DNA from: Fragilaria crotonensis
Lineage: Eukaryota > Bacillariophyta > Fragilariophyceae > Fragilariales > Fragilariaceae
Reading direction: 5' to 3'
Assembly: GCA_022925895.1 (NCBI GenBank)
Contig: JAKSYS010000170.1
Span: forward strand, 34,671 to 98,670
DNA: 64,000 nt
Below, piece after piece: positions 30,356 through 40,891 of the stretch. The translations under genes and the position numbers were made by a program. The notes below the pieces were generated by a model. That model made no database searches. It was given only the letters and a program-made list of their open reading frames with translations, and had not been told where the DNA came from. The number at the start of each line of letters is the position of its first letter. The first letter of the stretch is position 1.

Positions 30356-33300
30356 TTACGCTGTACGGTGCTTTCCAGCAACGGCATCCTCAATCTTGTT
30401 CTTGACTCCAATAACCGAAGGCACATTAAATTTTCGGAGTTGCTTGTGAAAGCTAAGATTGTTGACGTGCTGTCGTACAAGCACGATGATTGCGACGGCG
30501 AGAAGCATCATGATCCAAATGAAACCACCTCCAGATACATCCTCGCCCTCCAGATTACGATGAGTCAAAAGGCGGTCAAACTTGGCATTGGGTGCGTCCC
30601 AATAAGTTCTTTCCAGAAACTCGAACACTGAGTCCTCGTTCCACTTGCCGTCATCACCAAAGCACACTAAACAGTTTTCGAGAGACGGCCATATGGAGCG
30701 GATTTCATCTTCTTCCTTCCGCACAATTGTGAGGTGTTGCGCGCCTTGTAGGTGTTTCGAGCTCAACCTTTTCTGAAGGCGCTCGATCTTTTTGGCATCG
30801 ACTCGAACATTCACGTCGTTGTGAACTTCCCACATCCACAGGGCAACCTGTTTCCAATCATCAGCAGACGCTGCGTCTGCTTCCTCGGCGAGACGATCGC
30901 AGCGACGGAACGAGCAGTCATCGTATTTGCTCACAAAATGATCTCGACATTCCTCACATCCGAAGAAATTGAACATGTAATCGCGAATAGCATTGGCGGC
31001 ATCAAGAGGGGCAAACACAACAGTGCCTTGGTTCATAAGCCCAGACTCAATTAAATTGCTACCTCCACGGTGCTCAGCCACTCCGACAGTCACAACATGC
31101 AATAGTTTCCACACACCACACGAAAAGCCCGCGCTTCCGTCATTCTTACGGCACCCCCTGCTCCAATCTTTGCGCGACAATGGGAACATGTCGATTACAG
31201 AATTGAGATTTTCATCGCTTACGGAGATAAAGTCAATCTTCCTTGAAAGTGCATCAATGAGCATGTGAAGGCCCCATTCAGGTGGTAGACCGATACTAAG
31301 AAGGTCGAGCCATCCTTTAAGAGCTTCCTTCTTGTCATCGTCCAGCGGGCCCTCGGTCATAAACACGCCGTGTTTCAACCCCGAAATAAACGAAGAGATA
31401 CGTCAAGAATAAGCTCCTCCTCAGGTGTCATCTTGAACATAGTCTTCACAACAGGGACGCTTTCGAAGGTTTTGCGAACAATACCGACAGGCTTGGGTTC
31501 CTTTTTGAATGGAAGTTCCAGTTTGTTCACTAGCTTGGCCTCGACAGTACTCTCCGACTTCGCCCCAAACAACGGGGAATGAGCACGGCGACTCTTATCC
31601 TTCTTTATGCGATCCAGAATTTCTTTCTTACGTTGCTCAAACTCAGACGTTCCCGGCTTGTTGGCACGCATAACTGTGGTATCTCCGCTTCTGCCAGGGG
31701 TGTTCAACACCACGGTCCCCCCAGGACCAAAGGCATGGCGGCGGCGAACGGCACCGAGCCTTCCGAGAAGGTTTCCGCTTGCACCCTTTTCTTTCAACAT
31801 TTTCTGACGCTTCTCGACTAGTGCTGCATACTTGTCCATGGAACGTTCCCGTGTGGTCGCCTTTAACGCTCCCGCTCCAGGGACCGCAACCCCGTGCCTT
31901 GATGCAAAGGCATGAGCGCTCGCGACAAGTCCATTTGACCCGAGAGCCTGACGAGCTGCGTAGGAACGATATGCCACCTCAGCCTCACCATCGTGTAGCA
32001 ATTTATTTTCGTCTTCGTCGTCTTGTTTTTCCTTGTGTTTTCGTCTTCGTCGTCTTGTTTTTCTTTGTCTTTTTCATCTTCGTCGTCTTCTTTTTCCTTG
32101 TGTTTTTCGTCTTCGTCATCCTCTTCTACCTTGTCTTTTTCATCTTCTTCATCGTCCTTGTGCTTTTCTTTTTTGTCGACTTCTTCATCATCTTTCTCCT
32201 CCTTCGAAATGTCGGCTTGAACGGTGGGGACGGGATCCTTCGGAGTTTCACCTTCGGCCGCCAGTGAACTTGTTGTCTCAGCCTTCAGTGTGTCAACAGC
32301 GACCGTGGTCACGTCTTCCTTGACGTCCTCCTCCTTGTCGCCGTCGTTTTCATCGACTCCATTCGCGCTCTTCTGCTCCAAGACGGGTTCATGCGTTTTT
32401 TCATCCAAGGATTCCGTTTTCCTCTCGTCGTCTTTGTCCTTTTCCTTCTCCTCCTCGTTGTCCCCTTCTTTTTCATCCTCGTTGTCCTTGTCCTTCTCAT
32501 CCTCGTCGTCCCCTTCTTTTTCATCCTCGTTGTCCTTTTCCTTCTCATCCTCGTCGTCCCCTTCTTTTTCATCCTCGTTGTCCTTTTCCTTCTCATCCTC
32601 GTCGTCCCCTTCTTTTTCATCCTCGTTGTCCTTTTCCTTCTCATCCTCGTCGTCCTCTTCTTCTTCATCCTCGTTGTCCTCTTCCTTCTCGTCATCGGTT
32701 TTGTTCTCCTTAGTTTCATCATCAACAAGCTTGCGCACTGATTGAGCTGCAGAAGGTTTGAGACTCAGTTTTTTGGCAATGGACTTGATGGAGTAAGATC
32801 CACCAAGGGACGATTTCTTCAAGTAAGTTCCGACGGTTGCACCAGCAGGGAAAGCATATAGAGCCTGCGGACATTTGGCATTTCAAAAATGGATGTACAG
32901 AATGAAACATACGGAGTTAGCATGGCATTTCGTGTGATGAGATCGTGCAAAACACAATTCTCTCATAAGAACGTACAGGATATCCCGTGATTTGGTGCTT
33001 GGAGCAGACGTCCTTGTGAGGGGAACAACTGACCGCATAAACTTCAACGTCGTCATATTTAGAAATCAAGGCCTCAGCTATGGCAACATACTGCGGCTTA
33101 AAGAAGCGGCACCCACTGCAATGAATTCGACGTGAATAGGTGAGTGAGTAGTGAGTACAAAGGTGCAGGCACGGTACTGGAACACACGTGACAAAAATCC
33201 GTATACAGTGATTGCGGTTCACCCTCACGTTAATGTCACGTAAAAACCATAGGAAGACCAACGTGCGAAGATGGCAAACATGAACGAGACGATCACGGAT

Positions 33301-33729
33301 GAAATGGAGGAAACAATGACCAACGATAAGGCAATCCATTGTATGACAACCGCTCAGGGGCATCAAAAATTAAATAAATTTGTAACCACGTACCCGCAAA
33401 ACTTTGGGATGAAGAGAGGATAATTAATGTTAGTATTTCATTTTGCAGCGGTGGATGTTTCGGTCACAAGCAGGAGGTACTGGAATTATGCGATTGAACT
33501 TGGGAACATAGGCTTTCGCTCGACACGCAACACTGCTATCCTTGCATTTACATTACGACAAACTTACGGGTGAGTAAAACTCCACCAGTCTCGGTTTTGA
33601 GCTCTTCTCAAAATCATGATCAGACGTGTGTTCGATCACTGCGCTGGCTGTTTCATCATTCGCGTAAAGATAATCCTGACTCGCCATTGTCAGTGAGACC
33701 AACGAGATTAAGACAGTCCAAGTCCTCAT
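30356..33729 (-). CDS. QSOX-type sulfhydryl oxidase, copy 3 (CGGC / CEEC), with microexon and acidic insert
   Basis: Four exons: 33568-33729, 33394-33401, 32977-33115 and 30356-32864. The first gives a signal peptide (MRTWTVLISLVSLTMASQ) and ends at EFYSP. The 8-nt second exon (TTTTGCGG) and the third together encode FCGGCRFFKP, the thioredoxin active site. The fourth carries the rest of the thioredoxin fold, a long Asp/Glu/Lys repeat, a basic linker, and the Erv domain with CGVWKLLHVVTVG, redox pair CEEC (30947-30958), MWEVHNDVNVRV and distal CLVC. A C-terminal membrane helix (FIWIMMLLAVAIIVLV) follows. Two one-base losses (31388-31390 and 32038-32041) must be allowed. The total is then exactly 939 codons plus stop, which supports the exon model. 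Confidence 0.78.
32455..32700 (-). repeat. 45-bp coding minisatellite, acidic
   Basis: About five direct copies of a 45-bp unit lie in QSOX copy 3. Each encodes 15 residues of the type DEDEKEKDNEDEKEG. The array is in frame and has no interrupting stop, so it is translated as a highly charged, probably disordered linker. More degenerate acidic repeats continue to about 32000. Confidence 0.85.
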
Positions 33730-34589
33730 TGGAGTTATCGCTGCGTCTGCCGTTAACTATGTTGTTTTATTGAGAACGAGCGAGCTGATATAAACGAAGG
33801 CAATCCAAAATTGAATTGTTCTCGTACTGCATGCATACGAGCACGTTCGATGACTGCTTCCCATATCGCACATTACCAAGCAACGCTGCAGGGATACATC
33901 GAGGAAACGCATTTCTGGTATGTACTAAGCGTAACGTAGAAGCTACATGAACTGCTCTGATATTCCGTATCGCCACTATTGTGGTATTGGTGTACGCAAT
34001 ACCGATAGGCAAGCTCTACCAATTTCCAATTACCAACAGTGACTTCTCCGGGTTTCAATGCTCGCATATCTCTATCCATATATATATGTATACAGCATAT
34101 AGGATGTACTCCAGGGAGGTCCGGTAAAATGACGTTTCTTCTCGTAGCTTCTACATGCAATTAATACCAAGCAGAGGTGCGTGGCCGGACCTTCCAGGTG
34201 TTTCTCAGGAGATATACCGAGTGGAAAGATTCGGGGCGATGATGCGCACGACTCGGACAATCTGACGCCAGAGGCCAGATTGTGCCCTCACCGAAGTAGA
34301 TGTATGATAGTGCGATAGTCTCACAATCATCAAGAAGCGTCATTTGGCATCTCATCAGATGGCGGAGAATGCGATTCCTTCACGGAAGCCGTCCTGAGAA
34401 TTTGTTGAAATGCATCGTGGTGTCGAGCTGGTGCATTCGTTCGTCCCTTCTTGCGAGTGCCAAAACTACAAATAATCGCTGCACACTTGGGTTTGGCACA
34501 CGTAATAAAGAGGTGATTCTTGTACGCAACGGTGCACAACAACGAGAACTGCGAAATAGATCTGAACATAGTCGTGTCGTGAACATTGC
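33730..34589. other. gene-free gap
   Basis: This is upstream of QSOX copy 3. Short frames on both strands show no recognisable features. The plus-strand frame from 34300 only gains similarity near its end, where the receptor-like fragment starts. Confidence 0.35.
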
Positions 34590-35218
34590 TGTGATTTTCG
34601 ACGCCGCCGACTATTTTAATTGGGCCGATGAAAATCGTCAATGTCACCTTCAGTTTACTGAGTTATCACACTGACGGCTGGCATGATGATATTTTCTCTG
34701 ATGGAACTATCATCAATTACCTTATCGGAGACGCAATATGCGATGAGAGGGCTGCCGCCAGGGCCTATCGGGACATTCGAAACAAATGGTTCGGGATAGT
34801 GCACGGTGTGACCGATGATCCCAACAAGAATTCTGGAGTGATGTTGCTTGTCGCCGATCCCAGCGAGGCGTAGCCTATTTCACAAAAAGCCTCAAGAGAT
34901 GCAGCGTGCCAATGGACATAATGTGATGACTGAGCTTCCAGACCACTCGGCTGAATTCCTGGTTGACTCCATTGTTGCACTCGTAAAAGCGCGTCCTTCG
35001 ATTCCTGATTACCCTATGATGCCACATCGCAACGGATCTCTCGTCTCTTCGAAACTCTGAAATCTGACCTTCCAAGGTGTAAGCGGCCAAGTTAGCTTCA
35101 CACCAGATGGAGACCGTCTGAATCCTCTTAACACGATCTTTAACATGCAAATCCTAGATGGCACGCCAAAATGGGTTGACGTTGGACGTGCCGCGCCTTC
35201 TTGGGCGAAGCCAGAATG
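34590..35218 (+). pseudogene. fragments resembling an ANF-receptor (type-1 periplasmic binding) domain
   Basis: Short plus-strand frames together look like a ligand-binding receptor domain. One piece has SDGTIINYLIGDAICDERAAARAYRDIR and ends near 34870. A second at about 34900-35050 has ETLF-less helical sequence. A third frame near 35060-35190 reads FQGVSGQVSFTPDGDRLN followed by NTIFNMQILDG and WVDVG, which matches the last strand of ANF_receptor domains (GVTGxVxFDxxGDR). No membrane or catalytic domain follows before 35.7 kb. I read it as a broken or misassembled fragment of a receptor gene. The similarity is by eye and moderate. Confidence 0.35.
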
Positions 35219-35707
35219 AACGGTCGGATCGAGTTACAAGCACTGAATTGAGAATGAGGCGATGAACACTCGGATTATACCACTACGCAAACACAATGTA
35301 GCCCTTGGATGCTTCTTTCCTGATAGTGCTCTGCCATTGTAGGACGCATCGAAAGCATGGCGGTTAATCTTTCCTTACAGTTCGATGGAAGCGTTAGGCC
35401 TTGGACAACTTAGTAAGCCTTTATACCTGTAGTTCATGTTTATCCACTTTATTGCTACAATAGGCGATACTGGCAAGGTTGCAAGGTTTTAAAATAAGAA
35501 ACCGCATAAGCTACTAACGCCCGATAGGTTCGATACGATTGAATTGAAACGCTAGTTCGTTTGCTGTACCAAGGACCGGTCCTGTTCCTTCGTGGGCTAG
35601 CACTGCTCCCAACTACCGTAGTAGATAAACATTCGAAAAGTACCATGTAAATGTCAACTTATCATCGCCCGATTTTTGGTTACAGCTCTGGGAGGATGGA
35701 TCGTGCG
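35219..35707. other. gap downstream of CPPED1-like gene
   Basis: No supported coding frame and no repeat seen in 489 bp. Confidence 0.35.
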
Positions 35708-36739
35708 CTATGCAAACGGGCTGTCCTCCTGAAGTGGAAGAAACCGATGCGAAAAGGCCCCTCTTCCCGAGTCCTCGCCAACCTCCACATCTACAACTCG
35801 GATACCTCGCACGCCCGATGGCTCGTCCAAAACACCAACCTTGGCTGATTTCCCCGTCGACTCAAATACCATGGACAAGGAACTTGTTATTATCATATCC
35901 ATTCCAAAGGAGGCCTTCGATACTAGATTTTGATGAAAGTGACCTGAAAATGCTGCATCTACTTGATATTGTGCGAAGAGTTCCATAACCCTTGTCCTGA
36001 ATGGTTTTGGTATGTGAAAGTAGTAATCTGGAAAGCCACCGGATCCAGGCATGTTCCATTCGACTGGATATGGTATAACCCCTGGAAGATCATCCTTCTC
36101 CTCCTCGTCGTGGTACAGAAACCACGGATGGTGACCGAACACAAAGACGAGGGAAGCGTTTTGTTCTCGAGCATACCGAAGTCTAGATTCCAGCCATTCC
36201 AATTGTTGTTCATACAACTCCGTGGCACCACTCGGATCTGAAAAGAGCGTTGTGTTGAGAACAATGTTGTAGGTCCCGTGAGCCCAAAACGCCAGATAAT
36301 CGTCTCCAAAGGCATCAGTGAACCGTCCAATGCTGGATCGAGTGGGACGATTGCCCAGATCATGATTTCCGCAAAGACAAACCATGGCGATATCCTCATG
36401 AAGTTCCGACCAAACGCTTTGAAAATCTCGATTCTGCTGGTCTTGAATGTCATTACATTCCTGTTTTGTAAAACCCTTGTGGATGTAAAACGTATACTCC
36501 ATATCGACCAAATCACCGCAGCAACAACAAAAGGCAGGGCGGGGATGGAGTGCATTAATCTGCTTCACAGCATGACGCGCATACGCCAATTCTGTTTCCC
36601 ATTCGCGATTAGCGTTGGTCATACCGAGTTGAGTATCCGCGCAAACGACAAAGGAAAATGGTTGACGAGTCCATGGCGTTTGTGGCAATTTGAAATGGTG
36701 CAGCGTTCGATCTTTTTGTGCGTCCTGAAAGTTTCTCAT
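35708..36739 (-). CDS. CPPED1-like calcineurin-type phosphoesterase
   Basis: The 343-residue protein matches CPPED1 (CSTP1), a cytosolic metallophosphatase reported to act on protein Ser/Thr phosphates such as in Akt. Metal-site motifs are in order: CADTQLG (the D-x-Q form typical of this subfamily), CGDLVD, CGNHDLGN, FGHHPWF and SGHFHQN. The blocks FGDDYLAFW and LFSDPSG are also typical. There is no signal peptide or membrane helix. The gene is intact, without introns, and shares a 485-bp divergent promoter gap with the mitochondrial uS15 gene. Confidence 0.88.
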   Translation of the reverse strand: MRNFQDAQKDRTLHHFKLPQTPWTRQPFSFVVCADTQLGMTNANREWETELAYARHAVKQINALHPRPAFCCCCGDLVDMEYTFYIHKGFTKQECNDIQDQQNRDFQSVWSELHEDIAMVCLCGNHDLGNRPTRSSIGRFTDAFGDDYLAFWAHGTYNIVLNTTLFSDPSGATELYEQQLEWLESRLRYAREQNASLVFVFGHHPWFLYHDEEEKDDLPGVIPYPVEWNMPGSGGFPDYYFHIPKPFRTRVMELFAQYQVDAAFSGHFHQNLVSKASFGMDMIITSSLSMVFESTGKSAKVGVLDEPSGVRGIRVVDVEVGEDSGRGAFSHRFLPLQEDSPFA

Positions 36740-37224
36740 GGATACAGTGATCCGCTTCAGACTTCAGAGCAACACTGCGAGGGGTATGGATGTATGGTGG
36801 TACGGCTGTATTGGTGTACGATTACAACAACACTGCTTAGCATTGGCGTTCGAACGAGGCTTCATATATCTTGACATACAAAAGCATGCCATCGAAATGA
36901 CTTGGATTTTGATCCAAGTACAAGTACTTTGTACTCGTACCGGTTCTTTATACACGGTAAAGTAAATGTCCGTACGATTCGCAAAATAACGGTGTTTTAC
37001 CCACAATAAGTGTCTGTCCGTGAACCGATACGTCGTTGGTGTCGGGTGGTCAGTGGTCAGTCTTTCACGCTGTCACATCAGTTGGCGTCTCGGTTGCCCT
37101 GGTTATCCACGCTCATCATCACAGTGGAGCAGCGCCACACCCCTCGCCTTACTTCAAAGCACATACGTCGTACATAGCTCCTCCGCATCTAAGATCTGCG
37201 CTGATTGGAGCTCCAAGATCCACC
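36740..37224. other. divergent promoter gap
   Basis: It lies between the CPPED1-like and uS15m starts. A compact GTAC cluster sits at 36915-36945 near the midpoint. Confidence 0.45.
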
Positions 37225-38039
37225 ATGGTCCTGTTTAACGTGCTACGCAATGCTGCCCCCATGGTGACTTCCCGACAACTGCGTCCCTCTGTGCTTCCAG
37301 CACTTTCTCAGATTGCTACATCACCGCTTCTTAATCTGCACAATTCACAACAAGTTCGAACGATCCGCATGACCAAACGCAAACGGCACATTCTGAACAA
37401 GAAAAAGAAATGGGCAGCATTGGCGGAAAAGGGAATTTTCCCTCCGCATCCGCCGAGTTACATTGACAAGAATGAGCCAGTGGTGAATGCCAAGACTAGG
37501 GAAGAGCGGAACGCAGAGGCCAGGGCGGCAGACGCCCAGGCGTCCGTCGAACTCAAGGCCCGCATGAAGGAGTTGGCGGAGCAACAGCCCGAAAAGCAGT
37601 TGCGATTTCATATGCAGGGACTTGTCATGAGCGATCGAGTACGAAAATTGTTTGAATTGTCTAATGGGAATCAGTCGGAAGTTGTCAAGGCTCAGAAACG
37701 TCAAGGTATGGAACTGTTTCAGATGAGAGAAGGCGACACAGGTTCAAGTGCTGTGCAAGGTGAGTTTGGTTGCATCTGAATGACATTGCTTGCGCTGTAT
37801 TGTTGCCAGGTATGTCTCACCTACGTTTGCATTTGCCTCGTCTATGTGTCACAGTTATTGCCTTGACTACTCGGATTCAGCAGATGCAACAACATATGAA
37901 GACACACAAGAAGGACAAATCGTCGAAACGTGGTATGGATGCACTTTACGTTCGTAGGCGCAAGCTTTTGGACTATATGGAGCGCAAGGAGTTCGATTCC
38001 TATCGGCGCGTCGTAAAGACGCTTGGATTAGTTCGATAA
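37225..38039 (+). CDS. mitochondrial ribosomal protein uS15m
   Basis: This is a small-subunit protein of the mitochondrial ribosome. From the ATG at 37225 the protein begins with a basic, Ser/Leu-rich presequence (MVLFNVLRNAAPMVTSRQLR) and the basic block MTKRKRHILNKKKKW. The uS15 core is split by an intron (37760-37854, 95 bp, GTGAGT...CACAG). This joins GDTGSSAVQ to VIALTTRIQQMQQHMKTHKK, then YVRRRKLLDYMERKEFDSYR. Spliced length is 239 residues with no frame error. The frame stays open 63 codons upstream of the ATG, but that part does not look like a presequence. Confidence 0.87.
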
Positions 38040-38245
38040 GAGCAACACTGTAAGTTGTTGACATTACAATACTACCGAAATCTATACTCAATACATGAGT
38101 GAGCAGTAAAGAAATCAGTTTGCGACGCTTCTATAGCTGTAGGGAACGATATCGTCCGCTATCGTAAACACCGAAAGATGCGAATCATCTCCCGATCACG
38201 TTGACTCTCGCCTGCATGAATGATGATACGGTGGGATTACGGAAA

Positions 38246-40891
38246 CTACCAGCTGAGGAAGCCATGTTCAAACAGTCGAATCAATCGTCTCGTGATTTGC
38301 TGGAAAATTTCGCGACTTTCTTCCAAATCTTCTTCGGTGTATCCCTCATCGTTGTCTTTGATTGTAAAGTACGCCATCAGATCATTTACCGTGTTGGTTC
38401 CATCGCAGATGGACAAGATTTCTCCCTCCAGCTCATCCGTCAAAACGAACCAATTGTTCTTCTCTTCGTGATGGATGATGCGATCTGGCATGCGGACACG
38501 AGTTGTGGTTGTAACTTCTTCCTCCTGAGTGGCACCCTTGAAGAGTTCAAAGTTGGATTCGAAAAAGACACGACCGGCCCGCTTTGGACAACTCGGTGGC
38601 TTTTTCATGGCGTTTGATTTGTCACTGCCCTCCCCGAGGAGTTTTCCCAAGTCAGCCTTTTTCCTAGTGACAACGTAGTCACCCAGGGCGAGGACCTCAA
38701 TCGAACCCATGGAACTCAGAAAGCTGCGAATTGCATCCTTGGGGCTCTCCACGATGGGCTCACTGGGAATTGTGTTGAAGGATGTGTTGAGAACCATTGG
38801 TACACCGGTGCGCTTGAAAAATTCACTTATCAATTTGTGATAGAACGGCTCTGCTTCTGGGGTCACAGTCTGCAAGCGAGAGGAACCGTCGACGTGAGTG
38901 ACAGCAGGAATGAGAGCCCGTTTGGACGTCTTGACCATGGCAGTCATGCTCATGTATGGGCTGACATTGTTGTCACTTGCTGAACCCAAATCAAACCATT
39001 TGTCTGCTTCCTCCGCCAGAACACTTGGAGCAAATGGCCGGAAACTCTCTCTTTTCTTGACGATTTCATTGATGAAGCGTACTAGAGGCTTGCTGCGGGG
39101 ATCTGCCAAAATACTCCGGTGGCCGAGCGCACGGGGTCCCATTTCAGATCGGCCTTGATACAGTGCCACAACTGCACCCTTTTCCAACTCACTGACCAGG
39201 CGTTCAATGCGGAGCTGATCATTGCGAATCGTTTCCACTTCTAACCACGGTGCTGCCGCCTCCAGGGCCAACTTGATCTGAAATTCGGTTGGATCCGGTC
39301 CAAGATAAGGCGACAGAGGCTGCGTCCAAAGGGGCACTGACCCGCTGCCTGCATTCTGCGGTAGACCAAAGAGTCCAAACGCAACGCACCCAACAGCAAT
39401 GCCGTCGTCTCCTGGATATGGTGAAATAAACGTCTCATCAAATCCTAGTTCTCGAGCTAATCGTCCATTCATGACAGAGTTCAATGCGACGCCTCCAGCA
39501 ATGCAAAGATTGCTTTCACCGGTCACTTGTTTGAAGTGTCGCACAAAGTCCATTGTGACGTCCTCCAAATCTTGTTGAATACGCGCCGCCACACTTATGG
39601 CATCCAGTGCTACCTTGACAGGTAGGCGCTTCTTTTTAGGATTGCTCGGCGGTTGAGAATTTTCGTCATCGGAAGGCTCCGAAACCACGACATCGTCATC
39701 GTCATCAAAATCATAGCGCCGTTGCCGCACCATTGTGACGGGGTCGAATAGATCAGGATCATTGCGAGCTATGAGTGGCATCCCCTTCAGAAGGGATCGA
39801 TCAATTTGAAACCCTTCCTCCCACAATTTCCCCTTAAACATGGGCGTCTCGTGTTGATTTGGTCGCAGTTGACCATCCTCCCACGAATACACCTTCCACG
39901 GTGCAAGTCCCATAACTTTGCCACAAGCGTTCCAATCCCCAAAGATATGAGATGAGGCTCGTGAATAAACGGCACCAACACTATCCATGTTTTCAAAGCC
40001 ATGATTGTACAGTGCTGGTGGTGTGTGCTCTTGTTGAAACCGCTTGAAGACTGGATTGATGACAATCTTATCAGAAGTCTTGCTGAAAGTATAAATAGAT
40101 TCAGCCTCGCGCCAATCAAATCTACTCTTGGCTGCGCGATCTTTGATATCTTTCGGAATGATTTCGATCGAATTGCTCAAGTCAAAATCGGACGTATATC
40201 TTCCATCTTCAATGCCATCCATCATGGTGCGGTAGGTTTCCCCCATTCCGTCCATGACAACAATGAGGCCAGAGTCAAATGGCGCTTGTGTCGCTGTGGA
40301 ATAGGCATGCGCCAAATGATGCGACACTTCTAACTGTTGTGCATGCGACAGAAGATTTTCCTCATCATCATATCCACTTTCGGCACCCCCATTGATATTC
40401 AATTCTGATTCCCATCTCATGTGCTCCAAATCTTGTTCTAATGGCAAGATCCTGTGATGATGATTGTTCACCACAACATGTTCAATGGCATCCACGTCCA
40501 AATCAAGACATTCCAAACACTTTTCCACCAAAGCTGCAACATTCCCGGCATGATTCTTTCGTCGGTCTCCCAATCGCTCCTTGGCCATCGCAAACAAGAC
40601 TTTTCCTGTGCGGGCGTCCGCAGCACACAGGGAAGTGTCGTGTGTGTATTTGTTAAGACCAACCACAAGCTTTGTGTCGGAAGGAACTGCAATCGGAGAA
40701 ACATCTTCAAGGAAGGGGTTGACCATGTCGTCGTCACCATAAAAATCAGCTTCGAAGGGTGTTGTCGAATAGCGTGCCGAAGGGGACAAAGCAGAGGAAA
40801 TGCGTGTGCGACAAGGATTCATGGACCAGCCTTGAACAAAGTCGGCATTCCGAATTAAACATAGAACAAATATAGAGAGAAGCGAGGTCAT
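38246..40891 (-). CDS. NodU/CmcH-type carbamoyltransferase with C-terminal PqqD-like domain
   Basis: This long intact protein (881 residues from the ATG at 40889-40891) belongs to the O-carbamoyltransferase family. The N-domain has NHHHR, then the metal-binding SHHLAHAYSTA and VVMDGMGE, and LCIAGGVALNSVMNGRL. The YrdC-related C-domain has GRSEMGPRALGHRSILADPR and RESFRPFAPSVL. Such enzymes move a carbamoyl group from carbamoyl phosphate to a hydroxyl, via carbamoyl-AMP. The last ~110 residues are extra: NNWFVLTDELEGEILSICDG followed by TNTVNDL resembles PqqD, a peptide-binding domain. The chosen start opens a signal peptide (MTSLLSIFVLCLIRNADFVQG-W). The frame extends 66 codons further upstream without such a feature. 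Acidic stretch DDDDD near the middle is a local insert. Confidence 0.85.
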   Translation of the reverse strand: MTSLLSIFVLCLIRNADFVQGWSMNPCRTRISSALSPSARYSTTPFEADFYGDDDMVNPFLEDVSPIAVPSDTKLVVGLNKYTHDTSLCAADARTGKVLFAMAKERLGDRRKNHAGNVAALVEKCLECLDLDVDAIEHVVVNNHHHRILPLEQDLEHMRWESELNINGGAESGYDDEENLLSHAQQLEVSHHLAHAYSTATQAPFDSGLIVVMDGMGETYRTMMDGIEDGRYTSDFDLSNSIEIIPKDIKDRAAKSRFDWREAESIYTFSKTSDKIVINPVFKRFQQEHTPPALYNHGFENMDSVGAVYSRASSHIFGDWNACGKVMGLAPWKVYSWEDGQLRPNQHETPMFKGKLWEEGFQIDRSLLKGMPLIARNDPDLFDPVTMVRQRRYDFDDDDDVVVSEPSDDENSQPPSNPKKKRLPVKVALDAISVAARIQQDLEDVTMDFVRHFKQVTGESNLCIAGGVALNSVMNGRLARELGFDETFISPYPGDDGIAVGCVAFGLFGLPQNAGSGSVPLWTQPLSPYLGPDPTEFQIKLALEAAAPWLEVETIRNDQLRIERLVSELEKGAVVALYQGRSEMGPRALGHRSILADPRSKPLVRFINEIVKKRESFRPFAPSVLAEEADKWFDLGSASDNNVSPYMSMTAMVKTSKRALIPAVTHVDGSSRLQTVTPEAEPFYHKLISEFFKRTGVPMVLNTSFNTIPSEPIVESPKDAIRSFLSSMGSIEVLALGDYVVTRKKADLGKLLGEGSDKSNAMKKPPSCPKRAGRVFFESNFELFKGATQEEEVTTTTRVRMPDRIIHHEEKNNWFVLTDELEGEILSICDGTNTVNDLMAYFTIKDNDEGYTEEDLEESREIFQQITRRLIRLFEHGFLSW

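Noticed and set aside
32224-32745. Ser/Phe-rich open frame of 173 codons on the plus strand
   Set aside because: It is the antisense shadow of the acidic repeat in QSOX copy 3; the minus-strand frame has domains and exon support.
37801-37854. Possible extra exon after TTGCCAG at 37803-37809 in the uS15m intron
   Set aside because: Using the acceptor at 37854 alone restores the uS15 core exactly; an added exon would break GSSAVQ-VIALTTR.
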